In this document: positions 7,769 to 10,514 of the stretch, piece by piece | Numbering within the stretch: position 1 is the stretch's first letter | Layout: each line of letters begins with the position of its first letter | Source of the DNA: Antrodiella citrinella | Lineage: Eukaryota; Basidiomycota; Agaricomycetes; Polyporales; Steccherinaceae | Direction of reading: 5' to 3' | Length of the DNA stretch: 10,514 nucleotides | Assembly: GCA_004802725.1 (NCBI GenBank) | Contig: SGPM01000602.1 | Location: forward strand, 1-10,514 | Notes under the pieces: generated by a model | Told to the model about the DNA's origin: nothing | Database searches by the model: none | Seen by the model: the letters and a program-made list of their open reading frames with translations, nothing else | Position numbers and translations under genes: made by a program

Positions 7769-10514
7769 GCTTACGACAGCGTCTGATGGCCATTCTATGA
7801 GACGTTGTGGGCTCCATTCATTGATCGCGTTGCGGGCTCGATCGATCAGTGTTTGAGGGATNTGGGACGGAGTGGTACCCCACAAGAGCGCGGACTGCGG
7901 ATCTGTGAGCTGGCGGATTCTCCAAACTGTCAAGACNATTTCCTCTGTGTAACCTAGGAGCAAGTCGTGGTTTGCTTTGTTTGGGTGAGCNATGCTCTTG
8001 GCTGTGATAATGATGAACCAAAGGGGCAGCTCCAAATCGGCCAACCTGGTCTTGAACCGCACAATCTGTGGATAAGTCAGCGAGAGTGTACAGTGTGCGA
8101 TTGAAAAGGACGGACGGCGTTGTTTTCAAACAGGTAGTCTCTGATGTGATACCTCCACTGATCGTCCACGGATTGGAACTTTTCCCTGACTTTATTGCTC
8201 CAGACCCAGATGTCAAAGACTTGTTTTCCTAGCACGTCCCAATGAGCGCTGTCAAGNACCTTGTCCTTGGGCTGGGCACACACATGAGTGCAGGTATAGC
8301 TATGTGAACGAAAAGACCTACCCAGTCCGCTACCAGAGCCACTGCTGCGTCTCCGTGGCGATTGAGCTCCAGGAGAAATGTCCTGCCTGTGTCGTCTTTG
8401 CTGGCCTTTTTTTTACCAGATGTGACTGTGTTGGATGCTTGGGACTTCCTGGATTCAGTGCTCTTGGAGGCTCTTGGTTTTGCTGCTATGTGAGTATCTT
8501 GCAAGTGATAAGGCACTGGAGTGTCAGAGAGGATACTGATGTTGCCTCTCAACCGCATCTGTGTGACAAAGTTGGTGGCGGAATTTAACCCTGTCCTGAC
8601 CACGGGCGGGGCACGGTGAGGTAAAGGCCACATATAAGGCACTTCGTTGTCTGCAGACTGCAGGTGACCTTTTGCATGGAGCATCGTCATGAACGCGGTC
8701 CGAGCCCATGTTCTGTGTTGCACTATATCTTCGGTGTCCTCCTGCTCGTCCTCTACTTCTGACTCGCCAGAGTTGTTCAGATCAGTAGCCTCTGAGATTA
8801 AATTCTCCACCTCCTCTAATAATGCGGAGGACTCGGAGGGCACAGAGCTGGAATCTACGCTGGAAGAACGGCGACTGTGTGTGCGGGGTGTAGAGGCTTG
8901 GGTGCGTTGCGAATCTGGCAAGAATGGAGGAGTTCTTTCGTATCCACTTTCTGTGTCGGGCAGCATTGGGGAAAGCCTGATAGCTGACGGTGTTGGACTT
9001 GAGGAGTGTATTCCCATCCTGTGGAACCCTGCAGACGTTCCATCGTCTCTCTCTCTATCGTCGCTCTCTCTATCGTCGCTCTCTCTATCGGAAGAGGCTT
9101 GAAGGCGTATCTGTCTGGTTTTACGCTGCTCTCTTGGTCCTGGCGGTACAGAGACAGGCGATGGTGACGGCAACAGTGACGGCGACGGCGACGGGGGCAA
9201 GGATGACAGTGTGCCTTGCGGCGGTGTAGATGCCGGCGGTGTAGATGCCAGCGATGATGAGGCAATGGGATCCATGGAGAGGGATGGCTGTGGGGGTGCC
9301 CTTATGGGTAATGTCTGAATTCTCAATGGCCGCAGAGAAGATTTTGTTGTCTTTGTCATTTCTCTCAAGTCAATGGTTCCTGTCAGCCCATCAATTACGC
9401 TATTGCAACAACAATACAAACAGTACACTAACGAGGCTTGTCCTGCGTAGCCCTAGAATCCCTTGCGGTGATCTTTTGACTCATCTGGGTGACCTTCAAC
9501 GGACGATAGGCAAAGGAAAAGTGTCAAGGTACTCACTAGCATCTGAGTCAGACTGTTGTCCCACTCCTTGAGAGGGATCGGGGTATGTGGCCGAACGTAC
9601 GACGTCACGGGTGAAGGGGGTATCTCACCGTCCTCCATCTCTTTGTCCTGTGGGACCTCTTTGGCCACTGCGGCCGGTATCACCAACTGTTTGACGGGTG
9701 TCTAAAGTTACTCATGTTAGCAGAGGAGTTTTTTGTAACTGGGAAGATCTGACCGTTTGACGTGCCCGTTTCTTCTTCTCACCTGCCTAGAGAATCGGTA
9801 AGAACCGACAGACGCATTTAACAGATATAGAACTTACTCGTGGAGAAGTAACAGTGGGTGCTCGAGGCTGGTATAAGATGGTAAGTATATGTTATTGTTT
9901 ATGAGAATACACTTGCTTACTCTCGCATTCTTTGGACGAGACTCTGTCATGATGTCAGGCTGAATTTCAGCCTCCTCGTCCTCACCTTCGTCCTGGTCTT
10001 CGTCTTTGTTCTTGTCCTCATCGCCGCTCTCAATGTCACCCTTGTCGACGGTCTTCCCTTTCCCCTTTGCGTCGTGTACACCGTTGTCATCATCGGAATG
10101 CATGTCCATGCGGTCATCTGAGCGCCTCAAATAAATTATCACGAATCTGAAATGAGCACACACGTACCATTGCTGACTTCGGTGACTTCGGGAAAGAGCT
10201 CCCTGGCAACTTGCATGTTGTGATCTATGCGCAAACACCAAAATAAGCCAGATTCTGACATGTACACTGAAATTGTGACCCTAACCCTGACGCTCACCTT
10301 CGAGACCGGCTGGCTGCTTACCCTTGCCACGCCCTTGGATCTGCTCTTCCTGTTCTTCATTGTCATTGTCGTCTGGGTGGTTGAAATGAGGATGAGTGTG
10401 GTGCAGCGGTGGCGAGGGCTTACTGGACTCGATCTGCTCTTCCTCTTCTTCTTCGTTGTCATTGTCGTCTGGGTGGTTGAAATGAGGATGAGTGTGGTGC
10501 AGCGGTGGCGAGGG
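7766..10514 (-). CDS. Gene C: unrecognised multi-exon protein, 5' partial
   Basis: Ten exons are visible: 10514-10298, 10224-10168, 10117-9921, 9867-9838, 9786-9754, 9701-9537, 9484-9433, 9379-8322, 8271-8116 and 8065-7766. They join in frame to at least 754 residues; the start lies beyond the right edge. Introns are 50-53 nt except the first (73). The acceptors before 9484 and 9379 have in-frame alternatives (9493 and 9361). Visible residues 1-72 hold a tandem His/Pro/Asp repeat and Glu runs; about 115-140 are strongly acidic; 168-178 are basic (EKKKRARQ); 250-400 are Ser/Pro-rich with ASTPP and DRESD repeats. From about 470 to the end the composition becomes ordinary, with many aromatic residues (VFDIWVWSNKVREKF, IRDYLFENNA, LPLWFIIITAK), so a folded domain is likely there. 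I recognise no family. Mixed acidic and basic low-complexity parts suggest a nuclear protein. Its 5' region recurs at 1-301. Confidence 0.78.
9045..9089 (-). repeat. 15-bp coding minisatellite, three units
   Basis: Three units of 15 bases encode DRESD, DRESD, DRERD in gene C. The alternating acidic and basic residues form a charged low-complexity patch; the repeat keeps the frame. Confidence 0.9.
9220..9249 (-). repeat. 15-bp coding repeat ASTPP, two units
   Basis: Two identical 15-base units encode ASTPP twice in the Ser/Pro-rich part of gene C. Confidence 0.9.
10069..10369 (+). repeat. Long direct repeat, right copy
   Basis: Right member of the 301-base direct repeat with 1-301. It spans the 3' end of the first visible exon, two introns, one complete exon and part of the third exon of gene C. 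Introns and exons are equally conserved, which points to a recent DNA-level duplication or gene conversion rather than protein-level selection. Confidence 0.97.
10338..10514 (-). repeat. ~96-bp coding minisatellite in gene C
   Basis: Two adjacent units (10338-10430 and 10431-10514, continuing past the edge) encode a repeated segment containing SKPSPPLHHTHPHFN followed by HPDDNDNEE and a Glu/Gln run. The units differ by a 3-base indel in the Glu run plus a few substitutions. The frame is kept. The array is missing from the left copy, whose similarity stops inside the first unit. Confidence 0.88.

Noticed and set aside
1..10514. Circular molecule or perfect tandem array with a 10,068-bp period
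   Set aside because: The sequences following the two repeat copies (302 onward and 10370 onward) are different.
1..10514. Ns as CpG deamination (RIP-like) sites
   Set aside because: Twelve of 19 have a preceding C or a following G, not clearly above chance (about eight expected), so no claim is made.

Overview
The window looks like nuclear DNA of a filamentous fungus, most likely a mushroom-forming basidiomycete (Agaricomycetes). The main reason is gene structure. Three large genes can be read only if many very short introns are removed. Twelve of fifteen introns fall at 50-54 nt (the other three are 51, 52 and 73 nt or similar), with GT(A/G)NGT-like donors, CTNAY-like branch sites and CAG/TAG acceptors, and every join I checked keeps the frame. 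No species can be named. I see no rRNA, tRNA, CRISPR array, reverse transcriptase or recognisable DDE or tyrosine-recombinase transposase. Nineteen single N bases are scattered in the window, nine of them between 6144 and 6546.

Layout from left to right. 1-301 is the 5' part of a second, 5'-broken copy of gene C on the minus strand, running off the left edge. 302-1193 has no convincing gene; it holds a ~330-bp tandem repeat whose units carry CCAAT- and TATA-like motifs facing left. 6478-1194 (minus, 4 exons, 1709 aa) is gene A, with an Ulp1/C48-like cysteine protease at the N-terminus, a very long unrecognised central part, and a tail with an AT-hook and five LVDAF-like repeats. 6479-6643 is a 165-bp promoter shared with the divergent gene B. 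6644-7764 (plus, 4 exons, 320 aa) is gene B, a BAH plus PHD-finger protein. 10514-7766 (minus, 10 exons, at least 754 aa, 5' end outside the window) is gene C, unrecognised, with acidic, basic and Ser/Pro-rich low-complexity parts and a probably folded C-terminal third. Genes B and C are convergent, with one base between their stop codons.

The three genes form a tight module: A and B share a promoter, and B and C meet tail to tail. A desumoylase-like protease joined to a DNA-binding tail, next to a histone-reader protein, suggests a chromatin- or SUMO-related function; this is inference. A 301-bp segment of gene C spanning exons and introns recurs 10,068 bp away at 99% identity, so at least part of the module is duplicated. 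The module may be a repeated or mobile lineage-specific element, but no transposition enzyme or terminal inverted repeats were recognised.
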